Shown in pieces: positions 36,175-45,749 of a DNA stretch of 64,000 bases. The stretch is from UBA7359 sp038142205. Lineage in GTDB: Bacteria; Pseudomonadota; Gammaproteobacteria; Eutrophobiales; Eutrophobiaceae. The notes under the pieces were generated by a model that was not told where the DNA came from, did no database searches, and saw only the letters and a program-made list of their open reading frames with translations. The stretch is taken from the NCBI GenBank assembly GCA_038142205.1, contig JAYQJO010000001.1, forward strand, positions 2,542,001-2,606,000. The letters run 5' to 3'. The translations under genes and the position numbers were made by a program. Numbering within the stretch: the first letter of the stretch is position 1; each line of letters opens with the position of its first letter.

Positions 36175-36376
36175 GCTTAAATTTTTAAAAGTATTCATTA
36201 AGTTGAAGAAGCACGAATAAACAAAAAAGTTCTGATGTCCACGCTTCAAAAAGCGGGGCATTATAGCAGAAGCCATTATCTCGGCTAGTTCATCCTTAGA
36301 ACTTAATGTAATGACTTTATTCCTGATGGCTAGTTATACACGAGCTGCCTTAGTTCGATTAATTTCTTAACTGATG

Positions 36377-36430
36377 TTGACATCGGCAAATATTAGACTA
36401 TATTTAGCACTCACTATATAGGAGTGCTAA
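36377..36430 (+). promoter_or_regulatory. groESL sigma-70 promoter with CIRCE operator
   Basis: TTGACA (36377..36382) and TATATT (36399..36404) with 16 bases between form a good sigma-70 promoter. It overlaps a perfect CIRCE element: TTAGCACTC (36404..36412), nine-base spacer, GAGTGCTAA (36422..36430). CIRCE is the HrcA repressor site, so groESL should be repressed by HrcA at low temperature and induced by heat shock. The 312-base stretch between cysD (36174) and groES (36487) otherwise holds the cysD -10 and the groES leader. Confidence 0.9.
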
Positions 36431-36486
36431 CAGATTTTGTTAGTTCTTTAAAATCAACAGGTTAGGAATTAAGGAGGTTTGCTTCA

Positions 36487-36774
36487 ATGAATATCCGACC
36501 ATTACATGATCGTGTGATTGTGAAACGCGTGGAAGAAGACAAAGTGTCACCAGGCGGAATTGTTATCCCCGATTCAGCAACAGAAAAACCAATCGAAGGC
36601 GAAATTATTGCTGTCGGTAACGGTAAATTATTGGATAACGGTGAGTTACGTGCACTGGATCTTAAGAAAGGTGACAAAGTGTTATTTGGCAAGTATTCCG
36701 GTACTGAAGTCAAAGTCGGCGGTGAAGATTTATTAGTTCTTCGCGAAGACGACATCATGGGCGTCATTGAGTAA
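36487..36774 (+). CDS. groES: co-chaperonin GroES
   Basis: 95-residue lid of the GroEL chaperonin. Motifs MNIRPLHDRVIVKRVEEDKV, the mobile-loop SPGGIVIPDSATEKPIEGEI, and KKGDKVLFGKYSGTEVKVGG. An excellent AAGGAGG lies 10 bases upstream of the ATG. It is followed by groEL after 34 bases. Confidence 0.98.
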   Translation: MNIRPLHDRVIVKRVEEDKVSPGGIVIPDSATEKPIEGEIIAVGNGKLLDNGELRALDLKKGDKVLFGKYSGTEVKVGGEDLLVLREDDIMGVIE

Positions 36775-36808
36775 TTCAAATAAATAATTTAGTCAGGAGA
36801 AAATAATC

Positions 36809-38470
36809 ATGGCTGCAAAAGAAGTTAAATTTTCGGACGATGCCCGCGCCCATATGGCGAAAGGTGTTAACGTCCTTGCGAATGCTGTAAAGCAAACGCT
36901 TGGCCCAAAAGGTCGTAATGTTATTTTAGACAAGAGCTTTGGCGCTCCAACCGTAACCAAAGACGGTGTCTCAGTAGCAAAAGAAATTGAACTTGAAGAC
37001 AAGTTCGAAAACATGGGCGCACAGATGGTAAAAGAAGTTGCTTCTAAAACCTCTGATGTTGCCGGTGACGGAACAACCACTGCAACCGTACTTTCACAAG
37101 CAATCGTTCGTGAAGGACAAAAAGCAGTAACTGCGGGTACTAACCCAATGGATATCAAACGTGGTATCGATAAAGCAGTTACAGCAGCAGTTGGAGAATT
37201 AAAAAACCTTTCAAAACCTTGTGAAGACAGCAAAGCTATCGCACAGGTTGGTACCATCTCTGCTAACTCTGATAGCGATATCGGTAACATCATTGCAGAA
37301 GCAATGGAAAAAGTAGGTAAAGAAGGTGTTATAACCGTAGAAGAAGGTTCAGGTCTTGATAATGAACTGGACGTAGTAGAAGGTATGCAGTTTGACCGTG
37401 GTTACCTTTCTCCTTACTTCATCAACGATCAGCAAACCATGAGCGTTGAACTGGAAAGCCCATTCATCCTTCTTTTTGACAAGAAGATCTCAAATGTTCG
37501 TGATTTACTGCCTATTCTTGAAGGCGTTGCAAAAGCAGGTAAGCCTTTATTAATTATCGCAGAAGATATCGAAGGTGAAGCTCTAGCTACTTTGGTTGTG
37601 AACAACATGCGCGGTATCGTTAAAGTTGCTGCAGTTAAAGCCCCTGGTTTTGGCGACCGTCGTAAAGCAATGTTAGAAGACATCGCTATTCTGACTGACG
37701 CAACTGTTATCTCTGAAGAAGTTGGTTTGAGTCTGGAAAAAGCAGATCTTGATGACTTAGGTTCTGCGAAACGTGTTCAAATCAGCAAAGAAAACACCAC
37801 CATTATCGATGGTTCTGGTAAATCAGGCGAAATCGAAGGTCGTGTCACTCAAATTCGTCAGCAGATTGAAGAATCAACTTCTGATTATGACCGTGAAAAA
37901 TTACAAGAGCGCGTTGCAAAACTTGCTGGTGGTGTTGCGGTGATTAAAGTTGGTGCTGCTACAGAAATTGAAATGAAAGAAAAGAAAGCCCGTGTTGAAG
38001 ATGCATTGCATTCAACTCGTGCTGCAGTTGAAGAAGGTGTTGTGCCTGGCGGTGGTGTTGCATTAATTCGCACCTTAGCTGCTGTTTCTAAAGTTAAAGG
38101 CGACAATCATGATCAACAGATTGGTGTTGATATATTGAAGCGTGCAATAGAAGAACCATTACGTCAGATCGTAACCAATGCAGGTGAAGAAGCCTCTGTC
38201 ATTTTAAATGAAGTTGCTGGTGGTAAAGGTAACTTTGGTTACAATGCTGCGACCGGTGAATACGGCGACATGATCGAAATGGGTATTCTTGATCCAACTA
38301 AAGTAACACGTTCTGCATTACAAAATGCTGCATCAGTATCAAGCTTATTATTAACCACAGAAGCAATGGTTGCTGAAATTCCTTCTAAGGAAGAACACAG
38401 CCATGGCGGTGGCGGTATGCCTGATATGGGTGGTATGGGCGGAATGGGTGGTATGGGCGGCATGATGTAA
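36809..38470 (+). CDS. groEL: chaperonin GroEL
   Basis: 60-kDa chaperonin that folds proteins in the cytoplasm with GroES. 553 residues with AAKEVKFSDDARAHMAKGVN, the ATP-binding VAGDGTTTATVLSQAIV, VEEGSGLDNELDVVEGMQFD and VVPGGGVALIRTL. The C-terminus is the normal GGM repeat tail ending in GGMGGMGGMGGMM. An AGGAG lies upstream of the ATG. Confidence 0.98.
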   Translation: MAAKEVKFSDDARAHMAKGVNVLANAVKQTLGPKGRNVILDKSFGAPTVTKDGVSVAKEIELEDKFENMGAQMVKEVASKTSDVAGDGTTTATVLSQAIVREGQKAVTAGTNPMDIKRGIDKAVTAAVGELKNLSKPCEDSKAIAQVGTISANSDSDIGNIIAEAMEKVGKEGVITVEEGSGLDNELDVVEGMQFDRGYLSPYFINDQQTMSVELESPFILLFDKKISNVRDLLPILEGVAKAGKPLLIIAEDIEGEALATLVVNNMRGIVKVAAVKAPGFGDRRKAMLEDIAILTDATVISEEVGLSLEKADLDDLGSAKRVQISKENTTIIDGSGKSGEIEGRVTQIRQQIEESTSDYDREKLQERVAKLAGGVAVIKVGAATEIEMKEKKARVEDALHSTRAAVEEGVVPGGGVALIRTLAAVSKVKGDNHDQQIGVDILKRAIEEPLRQIVTNAGEEASVILNEVAGGKGNFGYNAATGEYGDMIEMGILDPTKVTRSALQNAASVSSLLLTTEAMVAEIPSKEEHSHGGGGMPDMGGMGGMGGMGGMM

Positions 38471-38534
38471 TTGCTTCCTAACATCTTTGTCCACTTAAAC
38501 TTTGTGTTTAGAGTTTAAGTAAGAGTGTTAAGAG

Positions 38535-38568
38535 ACCGACCTGCATGAACTTGTAGGTCGGTTTTTTT
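38535..38568 (+). terminator. groEL intrinsic terminator
   Basis: Arms ACCGACCT (38535..38542) and AGGTCGGT (38555..38562) with a loop, followed by a run of T to 38568. It lies about 65 bases after the groEL stop. The rest of the 313-base gap up to 38783 has no gene but carries a lone GAGTGCTAA at 38665..38673. Confidence 0.9.
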
Positions 38569-38783
38569 ATGTATATGACATTATCTGACAGCTAATTGAA
38601 TTCACAGCTACAAACAGACTTTATATTCTTTTCATCTAGCTCTTTATTATCAGCATCATGCTTAGAGTGCTAACTTCCCTTTTAATAAAAAAGTCTGATA
38701 TCTTCTAAAGCACATTAAACTTTTAGCCGATAACTCCATTAACTGGATAGCTAAATACAGTTATTGTATTTACAGGAGGTTTT

Positions 38784-39410
38784 ATGTCTCACTCAGCAAA
38801 TGATGTTAAGTTAATTACTGATCTTAACGTGAATGAATATTTTAATGATGCTATTCATGACGCTATTACTCACCAACACGTTCACTTAAACGAAGATACG
38901 GTCGTATATATTGTCAACCTGCTAACGTATTACACGCTTTCTGAAAATGTATTTGAAATGGAAGAGGATGGCTTATCATCTAAGCCCCTAGCTTTTATTT
39001 ATAAAGATGCGATCGAAGCCAGTTCGGATGAAGAGCGTAATGCCTGTTTTAGAAAGCTTGGTGATACTGCATTGTTTACTTCCGGTTTTTTTTCGGCAAG
39101 TCTTGAACGTTCAGCAGTGGGTGTCGATTATTTTATTGCTATGGGTGGTAGTGCTTATAGTTACCTAGCGGATAAAATGCCGCGTACGATACCGGATAGA
39201 AGTTTAAATTTCGTGTTTAATGATCTTGCTGCACATTTTATGAATTGTGTTGATGTGCTGACTGAAGTGAGTGAAAGTAGCGACTTGGTTGATGACAGAG
39301 ATGTATTGGATCTCTATGAGTCATGGCGTAATACAGGTAGCGATTATGCCAAACAAAAGCTAGAGGAAAACGGCATTCTGACTTTTCCTGTTAGTCAGCA
39401 ATCGCATTAA
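38784..39410 (+). CDS. 208-residue helical protein, unknown function, paired with next gene
   Basis: Unrecognised soluble protein: LNEDTVVYIVNLLTYYTLSE, then FRKLGDTALFTSGFFSASLE and VDYFIAMGGSAYSYLADKMP. The GDTALFTSGFF and YFIAMGGSAY stretches are compact and look like a conserved core. An AGGAGGTTTT stands before the ATG. It is followed after 15 bases by another gene, and the two look like one unit. I recall such a pair as uncharacterised conserved proteins in sulfur-oxidising and related gammaproteobacteria, but cannot verify it. Confidence 0.7.
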   Translation: MSHSANDVKLITDLNVNEYFNDAIHDAITHQHVHLNEDTVVYIVNLLTYYTLSENVFEMEEDGLSSKPLAFIYKDAIEASSDEERNACFRKLGDTALFTSGFFSASLERSAVGVDYFIAMGGSAYSYLADKMPRTIPDRSLNFVFNDLAAHFMNCVDVLTEVSESSDLVDDRDVLDLYESWRNTGSDYAKQKLEENGILTFPVSQQSH

Positions 39411-39425
39411 ACAGAAAAAAACACC

Positions 39426-40075
39426 ATGGCTCTGGATTATTTTCAGCAGCAATTACAGACTATCTATGAAATAAGGGTTGACCATTCTGTTAATGACTTT
39501 CTGATAACAGATAAAATGCTTGCCGATCATTTATCATGCGAAAGTTCAAATAATAATGATGAACGATTATTAATTTCACAGCATGAAGATGGAATCGACT
39601 TATCTTTGTATATTTCTGCGGATGTTTATAAACATCTTGAAAACTCTCATCCAATTAACCTTGTAAAGCAGGGTAAACATTCCGAGTTTTGTTTAATGTT
39701 AGAAGGTGTTAGTCACTTTTTATATGTTGTTTGGAATGCCAATCATCATAGGCAAGTGACTATGCTGGAAATGGAGTTACAGGCAGAAATTGACAAGTTT
39801 ATTTTGATGCAGGCTTTGGTTGATCATGAACAAGGTATGACTCGATAAGAAATCTTCGAAACTGGTTATTTGAAAATAATGCATATGATTCAGAATTGAA
39901 TTCAAATGAACTCGAACGATATGAACAAGCAAACTACTATGCTGCGAAATACTGCATGGCCTTACAACAGAACTATAAACTGTCTGGATTAAACCGGGAG
40001 TTGCTTAATGATTTACGGCGTTTATACCGTATGAGTCAGCAAGAAAAAATGCGTTATATAAATAAACTGAATTAA
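39426..40075 (+). CDS. second protein of the unknown pair, apparently frameshifted
   Basis: The annotated frame ends at 39848, but another frame follows immediately: NLRNWLFENNAYDSELNSNE, LERYEQANYYAAKYCMALQQ, RELLNDLRRLYRMSQQEKMR, ending at 40073..40075. The second frame has no start codon after an upstream stop, and adding one base near 39847 joins them (MTR, then LRNL), giving about 216 residues. The first part contains EGVSHFLYVVWNANHHRQV and MLEMELQAEIDKFILMQALV, which looks like a conserved catalytic or binding core. No known function. Confidence 0.65.
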
Positions 40076-40087
40076 TAGTTCTGTTTA

Positions 40088-41344
40088 TTATCTCTTCATC
40101 GCATCAAAGAAGTCAGAATTATTTTTCGTCGCTTTTAAACGTTCAAGCAAGAATTCCATGCCTGCCAGTTCTTCCATTGGATGAAGTAGCTTACGTAATA
40201 TCCACATTTTTTGTAGTTCAGCTTCGTCGGTTAACAATTCTTCGCGACGCGTACCAGAGCGGTTGATATTAATTGCAGGATATACTCGCTTTTCAGCAAT
40301 ATTGCGGTCCAAATGCAGTTCCATATTACCTGTACCTTTAAATTCTTCGTAGATAACGTCATCCATTCTAGAGCCGGTATCAACCAGTGCTGTTGCGATG
40401 ATGGTTAAGCTACCACCTTCTTCAATATTACGTGCAGCAACAAAGAATCGTTTTGGTCGTTGTAATGCATTCGCATCAACACCACCAGTTAGGACTTTAC
40501 CTGAAGAAGGAATAACGGTGTTATAAGCACGAGCAAGACGGGTTATTGAATCGAGTAAGATGACAACGTCTTTTTTATGCTCCGTTAATCTTTTCGCACG
40601 TTCGATCACCATCTCCGCAACTTGTACGTGACGACTTGCTGGTTCATCAAAGGTACTGGATATCACTTCACCACGAACAGAGCGTTCCATTTCTGTTACT
40701 TCTTCAGGACGTTCATCAATGAGTAAGACAATTAAATGTACGTCAGGATAATTATGCGCAATGGATTGTGCGATACCTTGCATGATCATTGTTTTACCGG
40801 CTTTTGGCGGAGAAACAATTAAGCCACGTTGACCCTTACCAATTGGCGCAGCCAAATCGATTACCCGTGGAGTTAAATCTTCGGTACTGCCATTGCCTAG
40901 TTCAAGCGTTAAGCGTTCGTTGGCAAATAAAGGAGTCAGGTTTTCAAATAAAATCTTACCTTTTGCTTTATCAAGAGGCTCAAAGTTAATTTCATTAATT
41001 TTAAGCAGAGCAAAATAACGTTCCCCGTCTTTTGGTGGCCTGATTTTGCCGGAAATATTATCGCCAGTTCTCAGATTAAAACGTCTAATTTGACTCGGAG
41101 AAACATATATATCATCCGGACCTGCTAAATAAGAACTACCCGCGGAACGTAAGAACCCAAAACCATCCTGTAATATTTCTAATACACCATCACCATGAAT
41201 ATCTTCGCCTTTCTTTGCCTGTGCTTTTAATATCTCAAAAATCACGTCCTGCTTGCGCGAACGTGCCAGATTGTTAAGTCCTAGTTCGGTAGAGATTGAG
41301 ATGAGTTCTGAGGCTGGTTTTAATTTGAGTTCTGTTAGGTTCAT
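40088..41344 (-). CDS. rho: transcription termination factor Rho
   Basis: RNA-dependent ATP helicase that ends transcription. 418 residues: an N-terminal Rho-N helix domain (MNLTELKLKPASELISISTE), the cold-shock RNA-binding domain (GFGFLRSAGSSYLAGPDDIY) and the ATPase core with Walker A RGLIVSPPKAGKTMIMQGIA and VHLIVLLIDERPEEVTEMER. It lies downstream of trxA on the same strand. Confidence 0.98.
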   Translation of the reverse strand: MNLTELKLKPASELISISTELGLNNLARSRKQDVIFEILKAQAKKGEDIHGDGVLEILQDGFGFLRSAGSSYLAGPDDIYVSPSQIRRFNLRTGDNISGKIRPPKDGERYFALLKINEINFEPLDKAKGKILFENLTPLFANERLTLELGNGSTEDLTPRVIDLAAPIGKGQRGLIVSPPKAGKTMIMQGIAQSIAHNYPDVHLIVLLIDERPEEVTEMERSVRGEVISSTFDEPASRHVQVAEMVIERAKRLTEHKKDVVILLDSITRLARAYNTVIPSSGKVLTGGVDANALQRPKRFFVAARNIEEGGSLTIIATALVDTGSRMDDVIYEEFKGTGNMELHLDRNIAEKRVYPAININRSGTRREELLTDEAELQKMWILRKLLHPMEELAGMEFLLERLKATKNNSDFFDAMKR

Positions 41345-41381
41345 AGGTTTTGAATATTAAATTGAAGATGGAAAATGTTTA

Positions 41382-41399
41382 GCAAACGGAATCGTTTGC
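41382..41399 (-). terminator. hairpin between trxA and rho
   Basis: Arms GCAAACG (41382..41388) and CGTTTGC (41393..41399) with a four-base loop. On the minus strand it follows trxA and precedes rho by about 40 bases, so it may be a trxA terminator or a rho leader hairpin. No U run follows closely. Confidence 0.4.
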
Positions 41400-41530
41400 A
41401 AAAATAAAAACGGTTTTTGTTTTAACTGTTTTTGGAGGTTATTGTTTGGGTTGAAATAAAATTACTGATTTATTTCTACTAAAAGTAGCACGCGTTTACT
41501 GATACGTCCAGTTTTTTATTGATACTAATA

Positions 41531-41857
41531 TTAGATATTAGTATCAATAAATGCTTCTAGCTGTGATTTTGATGCAGCACCGACTTTAGTTGCAGCAGCA
41601 TCACCATCTTTAAACAGGATAAGGGTTGGAATACCTCTTACACCATAGGTTTGTGGCGTACTTTGGTTGTCATCAATATTAAGCTTCGCAACGGTGAGTT
41701 TATCTTTATATTGCTCTGCCAGTTCATCAAGAATGGGCGCAATCATTTTACAAGGGCCACACCATTCTGCCCAAAAATCCAAAATAACAGGGAGTTCTGA
41801 TTTTAAAACTTCATCTTCAAAGCTTGAGTCTGTAACATGCAATATATTGTCGCTCAT
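41531..41857 (-). CDS. trxA: thioredoxin 1
   Basis: Small 108-residue disulfide reductase. Active site WAEWCGPCK (Cys33, Cys36), with the cis-Pro region GIPTLILFKDG. It precedes rho in the same direction and is divergent from rhlB, a common gammaproteobacterial arrangement. Confidence 0.98.
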   Translation of the reverse strand: MSDNILHVTDSSFEDEVLKSELPVILDFWAEWCGPCKMIAPILDELAEQYKDKLTVAKLNIDDNQSTPQTYGVRGIPTLILFKDGDAAATKVGAASKSQLEAFIDTNI

Positions 41858-41969
41858 TTATTTGGTATTCCTAAAAAGTATGTGAGAGTGCAATTTCAAC
41901 GAAATTGCAGACTAATTGCAAGCATGATATTTACATACACCAAATACGTCAGTAACAAAAGTGAAATAA

Positions 41970-43248
41970 ATGACTACAGAAACCAGCAATACCCCTGAAT
42001 TCAGGCGATTCCCCTTGGATGAGCGCTTACTTACTGCGCTAGATGAAATTGGATATAAAAACTGCACACCCATTCAGGGAGAGTGTTTACCGTTAATTCT
42101 CGATGGACACGATATTGCCGGACAGGCACAAACCGGCACAGGTAAAACCGCTGCTTTCCTGCTTTCGACCTTTCATTTTCTGCTTACAAAGTCAGCACCG
42201 GAAAAAAGTAATTTACGCGCACTTATTATTGCTCCTACGCGCGAACTTGCGATTCAGATATTCAACGACGCTGAAAAATTTAATAAACATTGTGGCTTAA
42301 GATTGGCGCTTGTTTACGGTGGTGTCGACTATGAAAAACAACGCAAATCATTGGAAAATGGTGTTGATATCCTGATCGGTACACCCGGGCGTTTAATTGA
42401 TTACTCCAAACAAAAAGTCTTCAACTTTAAAAATGTTGAAATAGTTGTCTTGGACGAAGCAGATCGTATGTTTGATTTGGGCTTCATTAGTGACATTCGC
42501 TATATGTTAAGAAGAATGCCTAACTCCGATAAGCGTTTAAATATGCTGTTTTCGGCAACCTTATCGCATCGTGTCATGGAACTGGCATATGAACACATGA
42601 ATAGTCCAACACAGGTTAAGATTAAATCAGAGCAGGTCACTGCCGATAAAGTTACGCAAGTGCTGTATCACGTTGCTAATGATGAGAAAATCCCCTTGTT
42701 ATTGGGGTTGATGAAGTCAATGGCGGCGAACCGTTCGATAGTCTTTGTCAATACAAAACGTGTTGCAGAAAAAGTTTGGTCTTACCTTGAAAGTAATGGT
42801 ATTCATTCTGCTATTTTGTCTGGCGATGTGCCGCAAAAGAAACGACAGCGATTATTTGAGCAATTTTCAAAAAGGCGAACTAGCCGCTTTAGTCGCGACT
42901 GACCTAGCCGCGCGAGGCTTACATATTCCTGATGTCAGTCACGTATTTAACTATGATTTACCACAAAATGCTGAAGACTATGTCCATCGTATAGGACGCA
43001 CTGCACGTGCGGGTGCAAGTGGAGATGCGGTTAGTTTTGGCTGTGAAGACTATATTTATTCCTTAATGGATATTGAGTCGTATGTGGGTTATTCCATCCC
43101 AACTGAGAAGATTACTGATAATTTATTAGTAACACCAGAGCCACCGGTGACACGAAAACATCACGAGCAAAGGCAGGCGATGCATAAGAAAAAAAGAACG
43201 AGAAGACGCCGCCCTCAATCTAAAAAGCCGAACACCTCAAAAGACTAA
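41970..43248 (+). CDS. rhlB: RhlB-type DEAD-box RNA helicase, frameshifted
   Basis: ATP-dependent RNA helicase that works with the RNA degradosome in many gammaproteobacteria. Q motif and motif I GQAQTGTGKTAAFLLS, DEAD (VVLDEADRMFDLGF), SAT (LFSATL). The first frame goes bad after RQRLFEQF; removing one T from the 4-T run at 42864..42867 restores QKGELAALVATDLAARGLHI and the HRIGRTARAG motif, ending at 43248 with a basic tail (KKKRTRRRRPQSKKP) and total 425 residues. Tail to tail with the esterase. Confidence 0.9.
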
Positions 43249-43909
43249 CTCAATACTTCCACAATCCATTTACCGATAGCATTAATCTCTTCCAGGCAAA
43301 CGGCGTGTTGCATCGTGTATTCATTCCAGTCTACATCATAGCCTAAATCTTTTAATGTCTGAGAGGAAGCCTTGCCCTGATCGACAGGGATGACCGGATC
43401 TGAATACCGTGCGCCATCATAACTGGGATATCTTTATATTCTGTTGCTTCTTTTTCGAGTTGACTCGGTAAAGGTAAATACGTTGATAATGCCAATAAGC
43501 CAGCGAGTTTTTCAGGAAAACGTAAGCCGGTATGCAATGTTATTGCGCCGCCTTGTGAAAAACCGGCTAGTATAATTTTGTTTGCCGGAATGCCTTTTTC
43601 CATTTCGGCATTGATGTATTGAATGATCAGTGCGTCAGATTGCGCTATTGATTCCACGTCTTCCTGTTCGCGTAAATTCGGTGTTTTAATGTCATACCAT
43701 GCACGCATTGCCATGCCGGCATTAATGGTTACCGGGCGAACGGGCGCATTCGGGAATATAAAACGAACACCTAAGTCATCAGGCAAATTAAGCTCCGGTA
43801 CGACAGGTTCAAAGTCATGACCATCCGCGCCGAGTCCGTGTAACCAGATAACACTGGCTTTGTGTTCTGTTTTGGGTTCTATAATGACGGCATCGGCTGT
43901 AAATGGCAT
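43245..43909 (-). CDS. carboxylesterase/phospholipase of alpha/beta-hydrolase family, frameshifted
   Basis: An alpha/beta-hydrolase of the small carboxylesterase type. Oxyanion-region VIWLHGLGADGHDFEPVVPE, nucleophile GFSQGGAITLHTG, then acid and His. The frame loses register at about 43403..43407 after DIPVMMAHG; one extra base restores SDPVIPVDQGKASSQTLKDL and the catalytic-His part YTMQHAVCLEEINAIGKWIV, stop 43245..43247, total 221 residues. The substrate is not known. Its end overlaps the rhlB end by three bases. Confidence 0.85.
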
Positions 43910-44014
43910 AGTTGTTCCTGTTTTCCTGAGGTTAGGTTATTTTTAAGCTACAGATAATTTGTTATGCTCAACTCTACACAAGTCAGTACCTCATGTCTCA
44001 AGGGGGACGCAGAG

Positions 44015-44164
44015 ATGAACAAAATAGTATTAATCAAAATTTTAAAAGCCGGGATAATACTTTCAGTTTTGTCCTTTGTCTCTGCGTGTGGCCAAAAAGG
44101 TGATCTTTATCTTCCACCAGAAAATGCGAGTAGTGACGCTACCGACTTTTCCAACACAGTATAG
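44015..44164 (+). CDS. lptM: LptM-like small lipoprotein
   Basis: A 49-residue lipoprotein: signal ILKAGIILSVLSFVSAC, lipobox with Cys, then GQKGDLYLPPENASSDATD. The GQKGPLYLP-type motif and position just before lysA are characteristic of LptM (formerly YifL), which helps assemble the LPS transporter LptD. ATG 44015 is chosen (the longer frame starting at 43964 begins with an unrelated stretch). Confidence 0.85.
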   Translation: MNKIVLIKILKAGIILSVLSFVSACGQKGDLYLPPENASSDATDFSNTV

Positions 44165-44169
44165 TTTTT

Positions 44170-45417
44170 ATGTCTAACTTTAATTATCAGAACGGCACGT
44201 TGTATGCCGAAGGTGTTTCTTTGGCAGAAATAGCCAAACAGTTTGGTACGCCCTGTTACGTCTATTCGCGCAATGAAATAGAATCACGCTGGTCAGCGTT
44301 TGATTCAGCATTGGCAGATAATTCGCACTTGGTTTGTTATGCCGTAAAAGCGAATTCTAATATTGCCGTATTGAATCTGTTAGCAAGACTAGGCTCCGGT
44401 TTCGATATTGTTTCTTTAGGTGAGTTACAACGTGTGATTAAAGCGGGTGGCGATCCGGCTAATGTTGTATTTTCAGGTGTTGGTAAAAAAGTTGAAGAAA
44501 TGCAATGCGCGCTTGAGAAAGGCATTAAATGTTTTAATGTTGAATCTGCGAATGAATTAGTACGCTTAAATGACGTTGCCGCAAGCATGAATGTTGCAGC
44601 GCCTGTTTCATTACGTGTTAACCCTGATGTTGATGCAGAAACACATCCTTATATCTCAACCGGTCTAAAAGATAATAAATTTGGTATTGCTTTTGAGTCG
44701 GCTAAATCAGTGTACGAACAAGCTGCAGCAATGGATAACATCAATGTTGTTGGTATTGATTGTCATATCGGTTCTCAGATAACAACTTTAAGTCCATTTA
44801 AAGATGCTTTGCTGAGAGTATTGGTTTTAATCGATGAACTAAAAGAAGCTGGTATTAAACTTAAACATCTGGATATTGGTGGTGGACTCGGTATTACGTA
44901 CAACGATGAAAGGCCGCCAAGCCCATCTGATTTTGTTGATGTCATTATTGAAACAATGCAGAACTATGATCTGGAAATCATTATGGAACCGGGTAGAAGT
45001 ATTGTTGGTAATGCCGGTGTATTAGTTACCGAAGTGCAATACCTGAATGAAACACCATCTCATAACTTTGCTATTGTTGATGCAGCAATGAATGATTTAA
45101 TTCGTCCAGCATTATATAGCGGTTGGCATGACATTAAACGTGTTGAAGAGGCATCGAATGCTGAAGAAGTAAATTACGATGTTGTCGGTCCTGTGTGTGA
45201 AACAGGCGATTTCCTTGGGAAAGATCGACGCTTACGTTTAGAGCACAGCGATCTGTTAGCCGTTTGTTCCGCTGGCGCTTATGGTTTCACTATGGCATCA
45301 AACTATAATTCTCGACCAAGGGTGGCTGAGCTTTTGGTTGATGGTGAACAGATTCATGAAATCCGCAGAAGAGAATCGATTGATGATTTGATGACTGGAG
45401 AGAGACTACTACCCTGA
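44170..45417 (+). CDS. lysA: diaminopimelate decarboxylase
   Basis: PLP enzyme that makes L-lysine from meso-diaminopimelate. PLP-Lys motif VCYAVKANSNIAVL, HIGSQ (GIDCHIGSQIT), the EPGRS motif (IMEPGRSIVGNAG), and the CESGD-like VCETGDFLG with the active-site Cys. 415 residues, normal. Directly follows lptM. Confidence 0.97.
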   Translation: MSNFNYQNGTLYAEGVSLAEIAKQFGTPCYVYSRNEIESRWSAFDSALADNSHLVCYAVKANSNIAVLNLLARLGSGFDIVSLGELQRVIKAGGDPANVVFSGVGKKVEEMQCALEKGIKCFNVESANELVRLNDVAASMNVAAPVSLRVNPDVDAETHPYISTGLKDNKFGIAFESAKSVYEQAAAMDNINVVGIDCHIGSQITTLSPFKDALLRVLVLIDELKEAGIKLKHLDIGGGLGITYNDERPPSPSDFVDVIIETMQNYDLEIIMEPGRSIVGNAGVLVTEVQYLNETPSHNFAIVDAAMNDLIRPALYSGWHDIKRVEEASNAEEVNYDVVGPVCETGDFLGKDRRLRLEHSDLLAVCSAGAYGFTMASNYNSRPRVAELLVDGEQIHEIRRRESIDDLMTGERLLP

Positions 45418-45474
45418 GTAATAAATTGATTCATTAGCTTAAAGTTTAAATACATTTTAATAAGGAGATTAATC

Positions 45475-45708
45475 ATGGCTGACGCAAATTTAGTAAGCGA
45501 AGTTGAAATGAAAACGGTTCGTTTTTCAGAATGGCTAATATTAGCCTAGTCACTCGTATGGAGAAGTTTGATAGCTGTAATTGGATCAATGCTTATTGGT
45601 GGAATATTAGGATTTATACTAGGTTTTGTTGGGTCAATGTTAGGTTTAGATATTGAAACAATGAGACCGTTTATTACTCTAATAGGTAGCTTAAAAGGTT
45701 TCGTTTGA
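45475..45708 (+). pseudogene. small two-helix membrane protein with an in-frame TAG
   Basis: From ATG 45475, preceded by AAGGAG, the frame reads MADANLVSEVEMKTVRFSEW then LILA and meets TAG at 45547..45549. It continues in the same frame with SLVWRSLIAVIGSMLIGGIL, GFILGFVGSMLGLDIETMRP and ends at 45706..45708. Ignoring the TAG gives 76 residues with a glycine-rich helix. I do not recognise it. It is either a nonsense mutation, a sequencing error or a true short peptide; the other frames also look like a damaged C-terminus. The 332 bases between lysA and DUF411 hold nothing else. Confidence 0.5.
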
Positions 45709-45749
45709 CTCTCGTTCAGCTAAATTAAATAACACACAATGGTTTCGAT

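Noticed and set aside
36175..36276. N-terminal extension of CysD
   Set aside because: The residues are unlike the family and the TATAAT of its promoter lies inside.
38665..38673. Second CIRCE element
   Set aside because: Only one arm; the upstream arm at the right distance does not match.
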